DNA from: CBDCVN01 sp965223585
GTDB lineage: Bacteria > Deinococcota > Deinococci > Deinococcales > Trueperaceae
NCBI GenBank assembly: GCA_965223585.1
Contig: CBDCWW010000014.1
Span: forward strand, 248,001-312,000
Direction of reading: 5' to 3'
Length of the DNA: 64,000 nucleotides
Every line of letters begins with the position of its first letter. The stretch's first letter is position 1. The position numbers were made by a program, and so were the translations under genes. The notes beneath the pieces are model-generated. The model worked only from the letters and a program-made list of their open reading frames with translations. It was not told the origin of the DNA and searched no databases. Below are positions 25,874 through 37,800 of this stretch, one piece after another.

Positions 25874-26420
25874 GTTAATCCCTATAAGATTTTCCTATGA
25901 AATGTAATCTCAATTCTCTTGGGTGACAATGTTTATTAGTGTCCATAAAATAATAGCATTTTAGCATAGATAATGAGTCTTTAAAGAAGTTTGAGGGTTT
26001 ACTTTCAGCTTTAAAAAAAATCTCCTAATATTCTCTAAAAATCACCCTTGGCCTCATAGGAAGTAGCCTTTGGGTTGTTTTATAGTAATAGGTACTTGGT
26101 TAAAAAGTATGTCAGAAAAAATCCTACATAACTTGTCAGAGTTTTACTGAATATTTAGCAAAAGCAATCATCTAGAATGTTTTTGAGTAGCAAATGCTCT
26201 TATTATTAAAAGACTTCACCAGAGGAGAAAATGAGGAAAAGTAATGGAATTCTTAATTGAAAAGCAAAGCGACAACTATAAATTTTGGGACTTATCCTTA
26301 TCCAAATCTATCAAAACTTTTATCTACAGTCGTTTTTAATTTATGCTCACAACTCAACTCTAACACACGTATTAACTTAAATAGGAACAAGTCCACTATA
26401 TCCCAAGATAAGGTGGTAGG
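25874..26420. promoter_or_regulatory. Divergent promoter region of the hydrolase-ligase pair and the PKS operon
   Basis: About 550 bp, very AT-rich, with no ORF that I can support. It must hold promoters for both directions. AAGGTGGTAGG, a strong ribosome binding site, sits just before the PKS start. No palindromic operator stands out. Confidence 0.5.
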
Positions 26421-29400
26421 ATGACAAGTAGCCCAATCGCACCAAGTCTTAGTGAGCCTTCAACTAATAATTTAGCTCCACAGTTGCGAGAACCCATTGC
26501 AATTATTGGTATTGGTTGTCGCTTTCCCGGAAAGGTTTATTCCCCTGCTCAGTTTTGGACATTGCTGTGCGACGGTGTTGACACAATTAGCGAAATTCCA
26601 AGTGACCGATGGTCTATAGATGCGTATTATCATAGTAATCCGCAAGTACAAGGTCGCAGTTACTCCAAATGGGGAGGCTTTCTAAGCGGAGTTGATCGTT
26701 TCGATCCTGAAGTTTTTGGCATCTCACCTCGAGAAGCTAAAGTGCTCGATCCTCAACAACGCCTCATGCTGGAAGTAAGCCTAGAAGCCATTGAAGATTC
26801 TGGTCATCTCTTAAGCAACCTCCACAGCTCCCAAACAGGTGTGTTTATTGGTGTATCTACTGGGGATTATGCTCAGCTTCAAATCGATTCCCTATTCAGA
26901 GGTGAGCCCAACCCTCATACAGCAACAGGTATTGCCTTTAGCATCATTGCCAATCGGGTTTCCTACAACTTCAATTTCAAAGGGCCCAGCATGGTAGTAG
27001 ATACTGCCTGTTCTTCCTCTTTAGTTGCTGTACACCATGCTTGTCGTAGTTTATGGAGTGGCGAGACTGAGCTTACCCTAGCAGGAGGGATCAACTTAGC
27101 CTTTATGCCTAGTAACTTTGTCGCTTTTAGCAACATGGGTATGCTCTCAAAAGACGGTCGTTGTAAAGCCTTTGATGCAAGTGCTAATGGCTTTGTTCGG
27201 GGAGAAGGGGCCGCTATGGTACTTTTGAAACCTTATTCTCGAGCCTTAGCTGATGGGGACCGAATTTATGCGCTTATAATGAATACAGGGGTAAACCAAG
27301 ATGGTAAAACAAATGGCCTTCAGGTTCCTGATAGTGATGCTCAGGCAACACTTATTAAGCAGAGCTACCAACAAGTTGATCTCAACCCAAAAGACTTGAG
27401 TTATGTTGAAATGCATGGTACAGGCACCGCTGTGGGTGATCCTATAGAAGCTGGTGCTTTAGGGAATGTTCTTCAAGCTGTTGGTCTACGCGATCAAGCT
27501 TGTAGCATAGGTTCAGTTAAAACCAATATAGGTCACCTCGAGTCAGCAGCAGGCATTGCAGGCCTCGTTAAAACTGCCTTAATCCTTAAGCATGGCTTGA
27601 TTCCACCCAGCCTTCATTTTCATACACCTAACCCTGCTATTGATTTCGTTGGCTTAGGCTTAGAAGTCCAAACCAAGCTAGGAACCCTCAAAACCGATGA
27701 TAAGTTGGCCATTGCAGGTGTTAACTCCTTTGGGTTTGGGGGTACAAACTGCCATGCAGTGTTAAGGCAAGTAGAACAACCTAAACAACCTCGTCATAGC
27801 AAATCTAAAAGCACTAGCTTACCCAAATTGTTGCCCCTATCAGCCCAATCAAAAGAGCGCCTGCGTATCTTAGCAAATTCTTACCTGATTTACTTAGAAG
27901 CAGCTAAAGATGAAGATTTAGCTGATATTGTTTATAGCGCTGCATGTCACCGGGGGCATTTTGAGGAAAGATTATGTGTTGCTGGTTGGTCTCGACAAGA
28001 CTTAAGAACTCAGTTGCAAACTTACCTATCTGAGCAAACTTCACCCAACTTAGTCAGTGCAACAGCCTTAAAGCAAAACTTCAAACTTGCTTTCATTTGC
28101 TCTGGACAGGGATCCCAATGGTGGGGTATGGGCCAGCAACTCTTTAATCAAAATAAGGAATACCGGTGTGTGCTTAATGCCTGTGATAAGTATACAAGGG
28201 AGTTAGCAGGCTGGTCATTACTTGATGAATTAAGCAAATCAGAACAAGACTCTCAATTAAATGACACCCGCTACGCTCAACCTGCCATTTGTGCTTTGCA
28301 GCTTGGGTTGGCTGCTGTCTTGCAATCCTATGGAATTAAACCAGACGTTGTCATCGGTCACAGTGTGGGTGAAATAGCAGCAGCTCAGATTGCTGGCGCT
28401 TTGAGTCTAGAAAGTGCTATGACTATTGCTATTCATAGGGGACAATTAATGGCTGAGCAGGCTGGTGGTAGGATGCTGGCTGTAGGACTTTCATGGAGTG
28501 AAGCAAAATCACTTTGTCAAAATTACGCAGCTGTCAGTATTGCAGCAGTAAACAGCCCAAATTCTGTTACTTTGGCTGGATCAAGTGAGCAGCTGAGCGA
28601 TATTGCTAAACGCTATGAAAATGAAGTTTTCTGCCGCTTTTTAAAGGTTGATTATGCGTTTCACAGTGTAGATATGGAACCAGTACGCGAGCCCCTTATG
28701 GCTGCTCTTAAAACTGTCTCTGTAAACAAACTTAAGCTGCCCATGGTTTCTACAGTTACAGGAGACTATTTAGATTCAGCTGATCTTAACGCGGAGTACT
28801 GGTGGCACAATGTGCGGCAACCTGTTTTGTTTCAGCCTGCACTCGAGCTTATCCTTTCACAACCTTGTAGCCATTTTCTTGAACTAAGCCCCCATCCAAC
28901 TTTGCTAGCAAATATTACTGAGACCATTAAAGCTGCACGAGCAAACACAAAAGTTATCCCTTCCTTAAAAAGGGATACAGATGATAGTTTAGCCCTTGTG
29001 ATGGCACTTGCTTCTATGCACTGCACAGGTTATCCACTTGAATGGAAAAAAGTCCTTCCAAAAGGCCGTTTCATCTCTTTACCTACTTACCCTTGGCAGC
29101 GAAAGTCGTTTTGGAATGAAACCTTAAGCACCCGACTAGGAAGGCTTCCCGGGAAAGTACATCCCCTTTTGGGTGTTGCTGAACCTCCTCCTGACAAAGA
29201 GTGGAAAAGCAGTCTTGATCTGAATCGATTAGCCTACCTAAAAGAACATCGCCTTCAAGGTAAAGCTTTATTCCCAGCTTCAGGCTTTATAGAAACTTCT
29301 TTAGTGGTAAGCCGTGAAACTTTTGATATTGCCTGCCCTGTTCTTGAGAATATAGAGTTCAAAACTGCCTTTTTTATATCTGAAGACTTTCCACTTTCCA

Positions 29401-32400
29401 ATTTGCTAACACGAGTAGATGAATTAAACAGGGATATCAAACTCTATAGCTGGGATTCTGGAAGTGCAGCTGCGCCTACTTTACACTGTAGCACTAGGGT
29501 GGGGAGTGAGGAGGCACTGCCTCCAGTCGATGGCTTCAACCCGGATAACATTATCAAGCGATGTGACGAATATTATCAAGGTTCTATTGCCTATGAGCTT
29601 AACGAAGAAACCGATCTCGATTACGGCTCTAGTTTCCATGCTGTAGATGAGTTCTGGCGGAATGCAACTGAGGCGATTGCCAAAATCATCCCTCAGGAAA
29701 ATATTGTTGACGATGCAGAAGCGTACCTGCTACATCCTACCGTTCTAGATGCTTGCTTGCAAGTATTTTCTTTGAACCGACCCTTACAGAGCTGGCGCGA
29801 AAACCCAATTACTTTTGTGCCTGTCCGTGCTGATGAAGTGCGCTTTTATCAGCAACCCAAAAACTCTTTTCTTTGGGCACATGTTGTCAAACACAAAGAC
29901 AGCTTGCGCCATTACCTAGGTGACTTGTTTATTTATGATGAAGTTGGTAAACCAGTCATGTGCATATTGGGCCTTGAATCAAGAGGTCTTGAAGCTAAGC
30001 GAAGTGCAAATGCTACACAAAATGAATGGCTTTACAAGCTCGAGTGGCAAATAGTGCCAAGCAAAAGCCTGCATGCAGATTTTTTACCCTCATTAAATAA
30101 TCTCAATGACGCCATCAAGCGCTCACAGGGAATCTCGGCCACTGGCAGTGCTGCCAATTTGCATGAGGAGCTTACAAATGTTGCTACTGACTATCTTATT
30201 CATGCGCTCATTGAGTTGGGTATAAGCAATATAATTGGTCAGACTCTTCAACCCCATGCTCTAGCTAAAAAACTCAATATCAACCCTCCCGAATTGCTAA
30301 TATCATGGAAAAGCCAGCTTCTAAAGCGTAACTTGATTTGTGAAGATGAAAATGGTTGGCAGATTAATGAGGTTACAGCAGAGGTATCTCGAGCAACACA
30401 ATCTATCCGGAAAATGCTTTCAGAAGCACCCGCTTATGCTTCAGAACTTATCCTTAGCTCTCGGGCAGGCCGAAATTTAGCGAATGTCCTTAGGGGTGGC
30501 GAACCCATGGAGCTACTCGCGCCCGGAGGGAATAAAAGCTTCCTCGAGCATTTGTGGCGTGACGCCCCCTCTTTTAAGCTTCGTAATCAACTTGCTAGTC
30601 AGGTTGTTCAAGAGATACTTAATCAACTTCCCAAGGGTCGTGCCTTAAATATCCTCATCATTGGTTCTGACACAAGTGGTGTCACTGCCCGTATCCTCGA
30701 GTCCTTAAAAAGCACCTCCTTTTGCATTGTTACAGAAACCGATGCAGAAGCATTGGCGGCTCTTTCTTCCAGCTTTAAAACTCATCAAACTGTCCGTTAC
30801 GAGTTACTTGATTTGAGTCAGGATCCTAGGGAGCAAGGTTTTAAGGAGCACAGCTTCGAATTGATTATTGCTGCTGGAGCACTTGTTTACAGTGTTGACC
30901 CTCAAAAATCCCTTTCCAACCTACAGACTTTACTTGCTTCTGAAGGCATCCTCATCCAATTTGATAGCAGTCAGGCTGCTCCTTGGTTGCAGCTTCTTCT
31001 TGGCTTAGCTTTCGGCCATGAACACTTCGCTTTACCTGCAAATATTCCAGAATTGTTAGACGAATCCTTTCCTGAAGTGACTGAACTAAGAATTCTGCCT
31101 GAATTATGGAGAAAGCTCGAGCCTGCAGAACTGGCAAATAACCGAATCTGGATTGCGCATCACTCCAGAGTTGAAAAGACGCTGACTGAACCTTCTCAAG
31201 AAGCAAACGTTGAAAAGGAACACTGGATCTTGCTGGCTGATCAACTAGGTATGGGTGAATGCCTACGCAAACAGCTTTTAAAGCAAGGCATTAGTTGTGA
31301 TTTTATTCCTTCTAATCGTGGAGAAATGCTGGCTGAATCTCTTTTAAGCAGCCAACAAATTCCTTCAACCATCGTGTATTTCTGGGCACTTGATTGTACT
31401 GCAGCAGAAGACCTCAGTTTGGAAAGATTTATTCAGGATGAGCAGCTTACTTGCCATAGTGTCATTGAGCTAATTCGTACAATTGATGAGCACTGGACCA
31501 AGACACCCCCACGGTTAGTTTTTGTGACCCTTGGTGCACGCTCCATTGAAGGTGATCAAGGCTTAGTTTCGGTGGCGCAATCACCTATTTTCGGTATGAT
31601 TGCCTCGGCAACAATCGAGTATCCGCACATCAACTTTCAAACGATTGATCTTAACTCTGAGGAAGACTTTGAAGTTCAAGCTCAACGGCTTTTTGATGAG
31701 ATTGACACTGAACTTACAGAGAATGAGCTTGTCTTACGAGCAGATGACCAACGATTTGTCCCTAGGATACGTCAATTCAGTAAGCTTAAAAATAATCAAG
31801 GCTTGCAAGAAAAACCCTTAGCTAAGCAGCGATTTCAACTACAGTTCCCTAGACAAGGCTCAGTTGAAAACCTAGTCTATCAGGAAAGTATTGCTCCAGT
31901 TTTAAGTGCGGATCAAGTCGAAGTAAAAGTAATATCAGCTGGACTTAATTTCCGGGATGTACTCAAGGTACTTGGCCTTTATCCTACAGAAGGGAATGAT
32001 TACTTGCAGCTTGGCGATGAGTGTGCTGGTGTTATAACTGCTGTTGGGGAAAACGTTAAGGCTTTCAAGCCCGGTGATGAAGTGATTGCCTTGGGGGCCT
32101 CGTGTTTTGCTTCGCACTTAGTTACTCATGAAGATCTCCTCATTCCTAAACCTAAACATCTTTCCTTCGAAGAAGCTGCAACGCTGCCTATTGCCTTCTT
32201 AACAGCTTTTTACTGCCTCCATGAAGTCGCACGGCTTAAACCAAATGAGCGCATCCTTATTCATGCAGCTGCTGGTGGGGTGGGGTTGGCCTCGGTTCAG
32301 CTAGCGCAAGCGATTGGTGCTCGAGTCTTTGCTACGGCCAGTCAGGGGAAACGTGATCTATTAGATCTTATGGCTGTCGGCAAGGTGATGAATTCAAGGT

Positions 32401-34823
32401 CTCTTGCTTTTGCTGAGGAGATTCGTAACTGTACTCAAGGAGCTGGGGTTAATGTTATTCTCAACTCTTTGTCAGGTGAGGCCTTACTAAAGAGTTTAGC
32501 TTTAATTGCACCTTATGGTCGTTTTGTGGAAATCGGAAAGCGTGACATCTTTCAAGACAGGCAAATTGGCTTGCGGACTCTGCGTAAGAATGCCTCATTT
32601 CATGCTGTAGATCTGAGTCAGCTTATGAACGATCAACCTAAACTAATTAAAGATCTTCAACAAACTATCACCCAGAAAATTCAGCAGAGTCAAATACGCC
32701 CCCTGCCTTACCGAGTATTTCCTGCCAGCCGAATAAGCGAAGCATTTCAAGCCATGATTAAAGGTAGTCATACTGGTAAATTAATTATCTCTATGAAAGA
32801 TCCCCAGCTCCACGTTGTTCCTTTAGATAAAGAGGTTCAACTTCAGTCACAAGCTAGCTACCTTATCAGTGGAGGATTTGGTGGGTTTGGATTAGAGATT
32901 GCTCGTTCATTGCTTCGCAAAGGTGCTAGAAATCTGGTGTTGCTAGGCCGCCGAGGTGCTAATTCTGAACAGGCAAAAGCAGCCATGGATGAATTCAGCC
33001 GCATTAAAGATGCCCAAGTTCTACCAATGCAAGCAGATGTCAGCAAGGCTGATGAAGTGGAGGCAGTCATCAAACACATTGAGGCCAACCTACCTCCCTT
33101 GCGGGGCATCGTTCATGCGGCGATGGTTCTCGAGGATGAGCCCTTAGCAAAACTCAGCGCTAGGTCTTTGCGCCGCGTGATGGCCCCTAAGGTTGATGGT
33201 GTCTGGAATTTACATCATACTACAAAGCACCTTCCGCTTGACTTTTTCTTCCTCACATCTTCTATTGCCTCTTTACTAGGTAATGCCGGGCAGGCAAGCT
33301 ACTCAGCAGCAAATGCATTTTTGGATCACTTTGCAGCATATCGTCATGCTTTGGGTTTACCTGCCTCAGCTATCAATTGGGGGCCTTTAGCTGAAGTGGG
33401 TGTGGTTGCCAATAACGCTGCCATTGGTAGACGTTTAGATTTTATTGGACTCAAGTCATTAAGCACACACCGTGCCATAGGTATTTTTGAGCGATTCCTA
33501 GGTAAACAAGAAAAACATCTTGCTGCATTTCATGTCGATATGAATGCTTGGCAGGCTGCCATGGGTTATCATAAGCTCCCTAGCAAATTTGAGGAACTTA
33601 TAGTCACAGATACCACCGGAACACAGCAAAGTAATCAGGAGTTGCATAGTCTTGTGCTGAATGCAACTGGTGATACAAGCTTGCAACTAGTTGCTGATTA
33701 CCTTTGTGACCAACTTGCCAAAGTAATCGGTATTCCACAAGAAAGGATAGACCGAACCTTAGCCTTGCAAAACATTGGGCTTGATTCACTTATGACAGTC
33801 GAATTGCATCATCGCCTTGAAACGGAGCTTGATATCACCATTCCGACTGCAGCATTTGCAAAAAATCCTAGTGTGCATGACTTAGCTAAGGTTGTTGTTG
33901 ATGCACTTTATATAACCCAGCAGGTAGCTCAAGATTCTGCTACTAGCATCACTCAACCCCAATTGAGCACTCAAGCCCTGCAATTACTTAAATCGGGTAA
34001 AGAACAGTTACCTCCTTTATTTTGCTGTAATTCTGCAGATGGTGACCTTTTACTTTACAGAGATCTTGTCATGAACTTGCTTACTGAGCAAGAAATCTAC
34101 GGTTTATATTTACCTTCTCAAGCAGAGAAAGTATTTGCTTCTGTTCAGGATATGGCTAAGGCTTACGTGGCGCTCATTAAGAACAGGCAACCTAAAGGTT
34201 CTGTCTATCTGTTGGGGTATTCTTTTGGCTCGATTGTAGCTACTGAACTGGCTTATCAGTTAGAGCAAGCAGGAACTCATGTGGCATTTTTAGGTTTAGT
34301 AGAACCCTCACTCGTTGCGGAAACTATGCAACTTGAAGTGCGAGTAGTACAGCATTACTTTGAGGAATGGATGAGTAGTACACCAGCCATTGCGAACCTT
34401 GCTAAGGATATTCCTACAAAGGAAAAACAGCGTTTACTTAACCACTTAGCAAGAACATTTATGGCTACCCCTGAAGAAGATCGCTCTAAAGCCATGATCG
34501 AATACTTCTTGAACAATGAATTTTTTGATGAAGCCTCTCCAGTAACAGAAATAGAAAATCGCCTCCGCACCTTTTTACATCATGTAAACCTAGCTTTAAA
34601 GCATCCTATTCGTACTCTTGAAACAACAGCTCAAATATGGATCACGCAAGCTACTGCTGCTAAATTGAAGGAGAATGACCTTCTTTTACATGCACCAGAA
34701 AATGCTAGTAGTCCAGAGGCGCTTGCAGGTCACCACTTTTCAATTATGACTCCACCTGAAGTTAACATTCTAGCTGAGCACATAGCAAAGGTTTTGCAGG
34801 CTACCCCAATGCAAGAGGAATAA
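26421..34823 (+). CDS. Type I iterative, fully reducing polyketide synthase (KS-AT-DH-MT-ER-KR-ACP-TE)
   Basis: 2800 residues. KS (about 22-445): active Cys 197 in VDTACSSSLVAVH, His blocks EMHGTGT and NIGHLESAAG. AT (about 545-860): GHSVGEIAAAQ, and a YAFHS block, which is a methylmalonyl/malonyl-specificity position. DH (about 907-1190): HRLQGKALFPASG and LHPTVLDAC. Methyltransferase-like region (about 1233-1570): its SAM loop reads IIGSDTSGVT and lacks the usual GxGTG, so it may be inactive. ER (1811-2123): AAAGGVGLASVQLA. KR (2143-2353): ISGGFGGFGLE and SYSAANAFLDHFA. ACP (2413-2493): phosphopantetheine Ser in IGLDSLMTVEL. TE (2527-2795): GYSFGS. One complete reductive set predicts a saturated, possibly branched, acyl chain. 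It is the first gene of a four-gene operon; 12 bp separate it from the next. Confidence 0.95.
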   Translation: MTSSPIAPSLSEPSTNNLAPQLREPIAIIGIGCRFPGKVYSPAQFWTLLCDGVDTISEIPSDRWSIDAYYHSNPQVQGRSYSKWGGFLSGVDRFDPEVFGISPREAKVLDPQQRLMLEVSLEAIEDSGHLLSNLHSSQTGVFIGVSTGDYAQLQIDSLFRGEPNPHTATGIAFSIIANRVSYNFNFKGPSMVVDTACSSSLVAVHHACRSLWSGETELTLAGGINLAFMPSNFVAFSNMGMLSKDGRCKAFDASANGFVRGEGAAMVLLKPYSRALADGDRIYALIMNTGVNQDGKTNGLQVPDSDAQATLIKQSYQQVDLNPKDLSYVEMHGTGTAVGDPIEAGALGNVLQAVGLRDQACSIGSVKTNIGHLESAAGIAGLVKTALILKHGLIPPSLHFHTPNPAIDFVGLGLEVQTKLGTLKTDDKLAIAGVNSFGFGGTNCHAVLRQVEQPKQPRHSKSKSTSLPKLLPLSAQSKERLRILANSYLIYLEAAKDEDLADIVYSAACHRGHFEERLCVAGWSRQDLRTQLQTYLSEQTSPNLVSATALKQNFKLAFICSGQGSQWWGMGQQLFNQNKEYRCVLNACDKYTRELAGWSLLDELSKSEQDSQLNDTRYAQPAICALQLGLAAVLQSYGIKPDVVIGHSVGEIAAAQIAGALSLESAMTIAIHRGQLMAEQAGGRMLAVGLSWSEAKSLCQNYAAVSIAAVNSPNSVTLAGSSEQLSDIAKRYENEVFCRFLKVDYAFHSVDMEPVREPLMAALKTVSVNKLKLPMVSTVTGDYLDSADLNAEYWWHNVRQPVLFQPALELILSQPCSHFLELSPHPTLLANITETIKAARANTKVIPSLKRDTDDSLALVMALASMHCTGYPLEWKKVLPKGRFISLPTYPWQRKSFWNETLSTRLGRLPGKVHPLLGVAEPPPDKEWKSSLDLNRLAYLKEHRLQGKALFPASGFIETSLVVSRETFDIACPVLENIEFKTAFFISEDFPLSNLLTRVDELNRDIKLYSWDSGSAAAPTLHCSTRVGSEEALPPVDGFNPDNIIKRCDEYYQGSIAYELNEETDLDYGSSFHAVDEFWRNATEAIAKIIPQENIVDDAEAYLLHPTVLDACLQVFSLNRPLQSWRENPITFVPVRADEVRFYQQPKNSFLWAHVVKHKDSLRHYLGDLFIYDEVGKPVMCILGLESRGLEAKRSANATQNEWLYKLEWQIVPSKSLHADFLPSLNNLNDAIKRSQGISATGSAANLHEELTNVATDYLIHALIELGISNIIGQTLQPHALAKKLNINPPELLISWKSQLLKRNLICEDENGWQINEVTAEVSRATQSIRKMLSEAPAYASELILSSRAGRNLANVLRGGEPMELLAPGGNKSFLEHLWRDAPSFKLRNQLASQVVQEILNQLPKGRALNILIIGSDTSGVTARILESLKSTSFCIVTETDAEALAALSSSFKTHQTVRYELLDLSQDPREQGFKEHSFELIIAAGALVYSVDPQKSLSNLQTLLASEGILIQFDSSQAAPWLQLLLGLAFGHEHFALPANIPELLDESFPEVTELRILPELWRKLEPAELANNRIWIAHHSRVEKTLTEPSQEANVEKEHWILLADQLGMGECLRKQLLKQGISCDFIPSNRGEMLAESLLSSQQIPSTIVYFWALDCTAAEDLSLERFIQDEQLTCHSVIELIRTIDEHWTKTPPRLVFVTLGARSIEGDQGLVSVAQSPIFGMIASATIEYPHINFQTIDLNSEEDFEVQAQRLFDEIDTELTENELVLRADDQRFVPRIRQFSKLKNNQGLQEKPLAKQRFQLQFPRQGSVENLVYQESIAPVLSADQVEVKVISAGLNFRDVLKVLGLYPTEGNDYLQLGDECAGVITAVGENVKAFKPGDEVIALGASCFASHLVTHEDLLIPKPKHLSFEEAATLPIAFLTAFYCLHEVARLKPNERILIHAAAGGVGLASVQLAQAIGARVFATASQGKRDLLDLMAVGKVMNSRSLAFAEEIRNCTQGAGVNVILNSLSGEALLKSLALIAPYGRFVEIGKRDIFQDRQIGLRTLRKNASFHAVDLSQLMNDQPKLIKDLQQTITQKIQQSQIRPLPYRVFPASRISEAFQAMIKGSHTGKLIISMKDPQLHVVPLDKEVQLQSQASYLISGGFGGFGLEIARSLLRKGARNLVLLGRRGANSEQAKAAMDEFSRIKDAQVLPMQADVSKADEVEAVIKHIEANLPPLRGIVHAAMVLEDEPLAKLSARSLRRVMAPKVDGVWNLHHTTKHLPLDFFFLTSSIASLLGNAGQASYSAANAFLDHFAAYRHALGLPASAINWGPLAEVGVVANNAAIGRRLDFIGLKSLSTHRAIGIFERFLGKQEKHLAAFHVDMNAWQAAMGYHKLPSKFEELIVTDTTGTQQSNQELHSLVLNATGDTSLQLVADYLCDQLAKVIGIPQERIDRTLALQNIGLDSLMTVELHHRLETELDITIPTAAFAKNPSVHDLAKVVVDALYITQQVAQDSATSITQPQLSTQALQLLKSGKEQLPPLFCCNSADGDLLLYRDLVMNLLTEQEIYGLYLPSQAEKVFASVQDMAKAYVALIKNRQPKGSVYLLGYSFGSIVATELAYQLEQAGTHVAFLGLVEPSLVAETMQLEVRVVQHYFEEWMSSTPAIANLAKDIPTKEKQRLLNHLARTFMATPEEDRSKAMIEYFLNNEFFDEASPVTEIENRLRTFLHHVNLALKHPIRTLETTAQIWITQATAAKLKENDLLLHAPENASSPEALAGHHFSIMTPPEVNILAEHIAKVLQATPMQEE

Positions 34824-34835
34824 TAGGAGTTTGGT

Positions 34836-37800
34836 TTGTCGGAAATCATTATTAACAGCAGCCAATCCCTTACACCTCAGCCTCGCTATCAGAGTTTAGC
34901 TGAACTGCTGTTTACGCCTCAGCCTGATGAGGATCAGAACACTGCTTTGCTTATGGGTACACTGGCTCAGCAAGCTTGTGTTGTTTCTCTGGGTCGGCTC
35001 CGCTCGGTTGTGCTCGAGCTAATAAAGACATTCGAAGAAGCACACCTTGTACTGGGTGATACGGTTTGCCTGATGCGTTTACCTAGAACTAGTGAACTGA
35101 CAGTAGCTGTCACTTATGCTGCATTAAGCTGTGCTGGCCTGCGGGTGTTGCTACCTATGTATCCTGAGCCTGCAGACTTTGCCACTTGGTTAAGGGCAAC
35201 TAATAGCAAAGCTATTTTCTGGGATAGCAAAGAACTCCTGCATTATGGACATGAAAGCGATAAACAATCGTTTGAACGTCTATACGATGTGGCAAGGGCT
35301 AGTTCTATTAACCCTTTATGTCTTACTGATGATTTAGAACTTCCCACCCGTCTAACTAGACCCATCAAAAATTATTCTGTTCCAAAACTCTTTCAGAATG
35401 ACCTAGATTCAGAGTGCTTAATCCTCACTACTTCTGGCAGTAGTGGTCACAGTAAACTTGTACGCTATACCCAAGCTGCTTTTTTGCGGTCTGCAAGCGC
35501 TTGGGAAAGTGCGGGACTGTTTAGCAAAGACAAGCAAGGTGGAAGGGCACTTTGTTTATTGTTTGCCCATTCCATGGGTATTCGTGCATTCTGGAATGCC
35601 ATCTGGACGCAGCAAAGCCTTTGTCTTATTCCACCAGAATGGTACCTTGAGCATCCCGAGCGAGTCCGTAGCTTACTAATAAGCATGCAGCCTGAGCATG
35701 TAACGGGTGGACCTGCTGTTTACCGGACATTACTAGAACTCAGCCGAGTCTTTCCCAATTTAAAAGACAGCTGCTTTAGACACCTTCATACTGCTGTCTC
35801 TAGCGGAGCGACCTTTGATAAGTACTTAGCATGCAAGTTAAAAGACACCCTAGGCGTTCGTCTTGTTAATGCCTTTGGCATGACAGAAACCTTGCAAGTC
35901 CTTTCAGACCTTGTTGATGGGCCTTTCACAACAGGTCTTGGGAATTTGCTTCCGGGCGTTGAAGTAAAGCTGGAGCCCTTCGAGGATACCCCTTACCATC
36001 AGCTAAAAATCCGCAGTCCTTTTGCTTGTTCCGGTTATGTACCCTTAGAGCTTGATGATACCTCTTACCCAATTGATTCTTCTGGTTGGTTTCAGACTGG
36101 GGATGTAATTAAGAAAACGCCTGAAGGACTGCACTACATTGGCCGAGCACAGCAAGATTTCCTTAAAGATGGTTTTGGTGTGAAACTTCCCCGTAATCTA
36201 CTGCTCAGTCATTATCATGCTCTTGATCAAGCAGTTACACATCTAGAGCCTTTTCCATTAAAGGAAAGTCCGGGGCTTGCTGCTTTAATCTTTATTAAAC
36301 CGCTTGCTTATGGTTACGAGGAACGTATCAGTAGCGCTGGAGCCAGCAAAAATAATCAGCTACTTGATCATATTGGGTCTTTGCTAGAAGCGCGTCATGA
36401 ACAACTTTTGGAACAGCTTGATGGCTTTGAGCTTCGGCATCACACTATTAGACGCTTTGCTTGCGTTTACGCAAGTGCTCCTTTAACAACCAAAGGAAAT
36501 CTTGCACAGGCTGAAGTCAAGCACAGGTTCAATACTATCATCAAGCATTTAACAGAAAGCGACCTGAAGCGAGATGACATCTTTGAGCTGGATTTTGAAG
36601 CTTTACAAAGACCAGCGGTTACACGCCTAGTCCGGCCAAAGCAAGGTGAACTCCTAGCTCTTATGGGCCTAGACAAGCAGTATGAAGCAAGTCATGGTGA
36701 TTACCTTTATTACAAGGAACAAGGTAAAAAGCACAGGGTAGTGGATTTTGTGGGTGGTTTCGGTGGTAACCTTTTGGGTCACCGCCATCCTGACTTAATC
36801 AAGGCAGCCAAGCAGTTTATTGACAGTGAAAGAGTATTTTTAAATGATCAGGGTTCAGCTCGGTTACATGAAGGGGAGTTGGCTAAACGACTAAGCAGCA
36901 AGCTTAGAGACTTAACCGCTAAACCTTTTGTAGTGCGTTTTGGCTCAACTGGAGCAGAAGTTGTAGAGATGGCACTTACCCATGCTTGGCTCGAGCAACG
37001 TAAGCGCATCCAAGAATTTGTAGATTCTCAAAGCCAAGCCTTTGTTAATGAGCAACCAACAATTATTGCGCAGCTTAGGCACTTAGCAGAACAATTTCTC
37101 AAGGAGCCTCCTGTCGTTCTTGCTTTTGAAGGTAGCTTTCACGGCCATAGTTTGGGAGCACGTTCAATTACCTTTAGAACAAGGAAAGAAACTACTTTTG
37201 ATTCACTTATGAATCTCGAGTGTATCTTCTTGCCACTAGATAGTGATTTTGAATTGTCTGACCTATTAGCTAAATACGAGCAAAAGTTGCCAGCGCTTAG
37301 TTGGGATGGCCAGCAGATTAAACAACATGAAAAAAGTTTCTCTCGCATAATTGCAGCCATTGCAGAACCTATTCGTGGCGAGGGGGGCATTAAAGAAATA
37401 CCTTTAAGTTTGCTCGAGCAGTTGAGCCTGCAAGTTTTTCCATTAATCCTCGATGAAATTCAGAGTGGTCTAGGTCGCAGTGGAAGCTTTCTAGCCTCAG
37501 AAGGTATATCAGCTAGCTACTATCTCTTTGCTAAAGCCTTAGGCGGAGGACTTGCTAAGATCAGTGCGTTGCTTATAGAAAAACACCGTTACCAAGATCG
37601 TTTTGATTCAGATTATGTAGGCACGTTCTCAGGAGATGCCTTTTCAGCAACTATTGCTACTAAGGTGCTCGAGGTAATTGAGCAAGATAATATACCAAAG
37701 AGAGCAAAAGAACGTGGAGAAGTTTTAAAGTTAAAGCTCGAGGCACTGCAACAAACCTATCCTGACATTATTGCTGCAGTAAGCGGTAGAGGTCTGATGT

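Noticed and set aside
26421..34823. PUFA synthase (PfaA) or HglE glycolipid synthase
   Set aside because: There is one ACP, not a tandem row, and a C-terminal thioesterase with an in-cis AT, DH, ER and KR. No pfaB-D or hgl partners are present.
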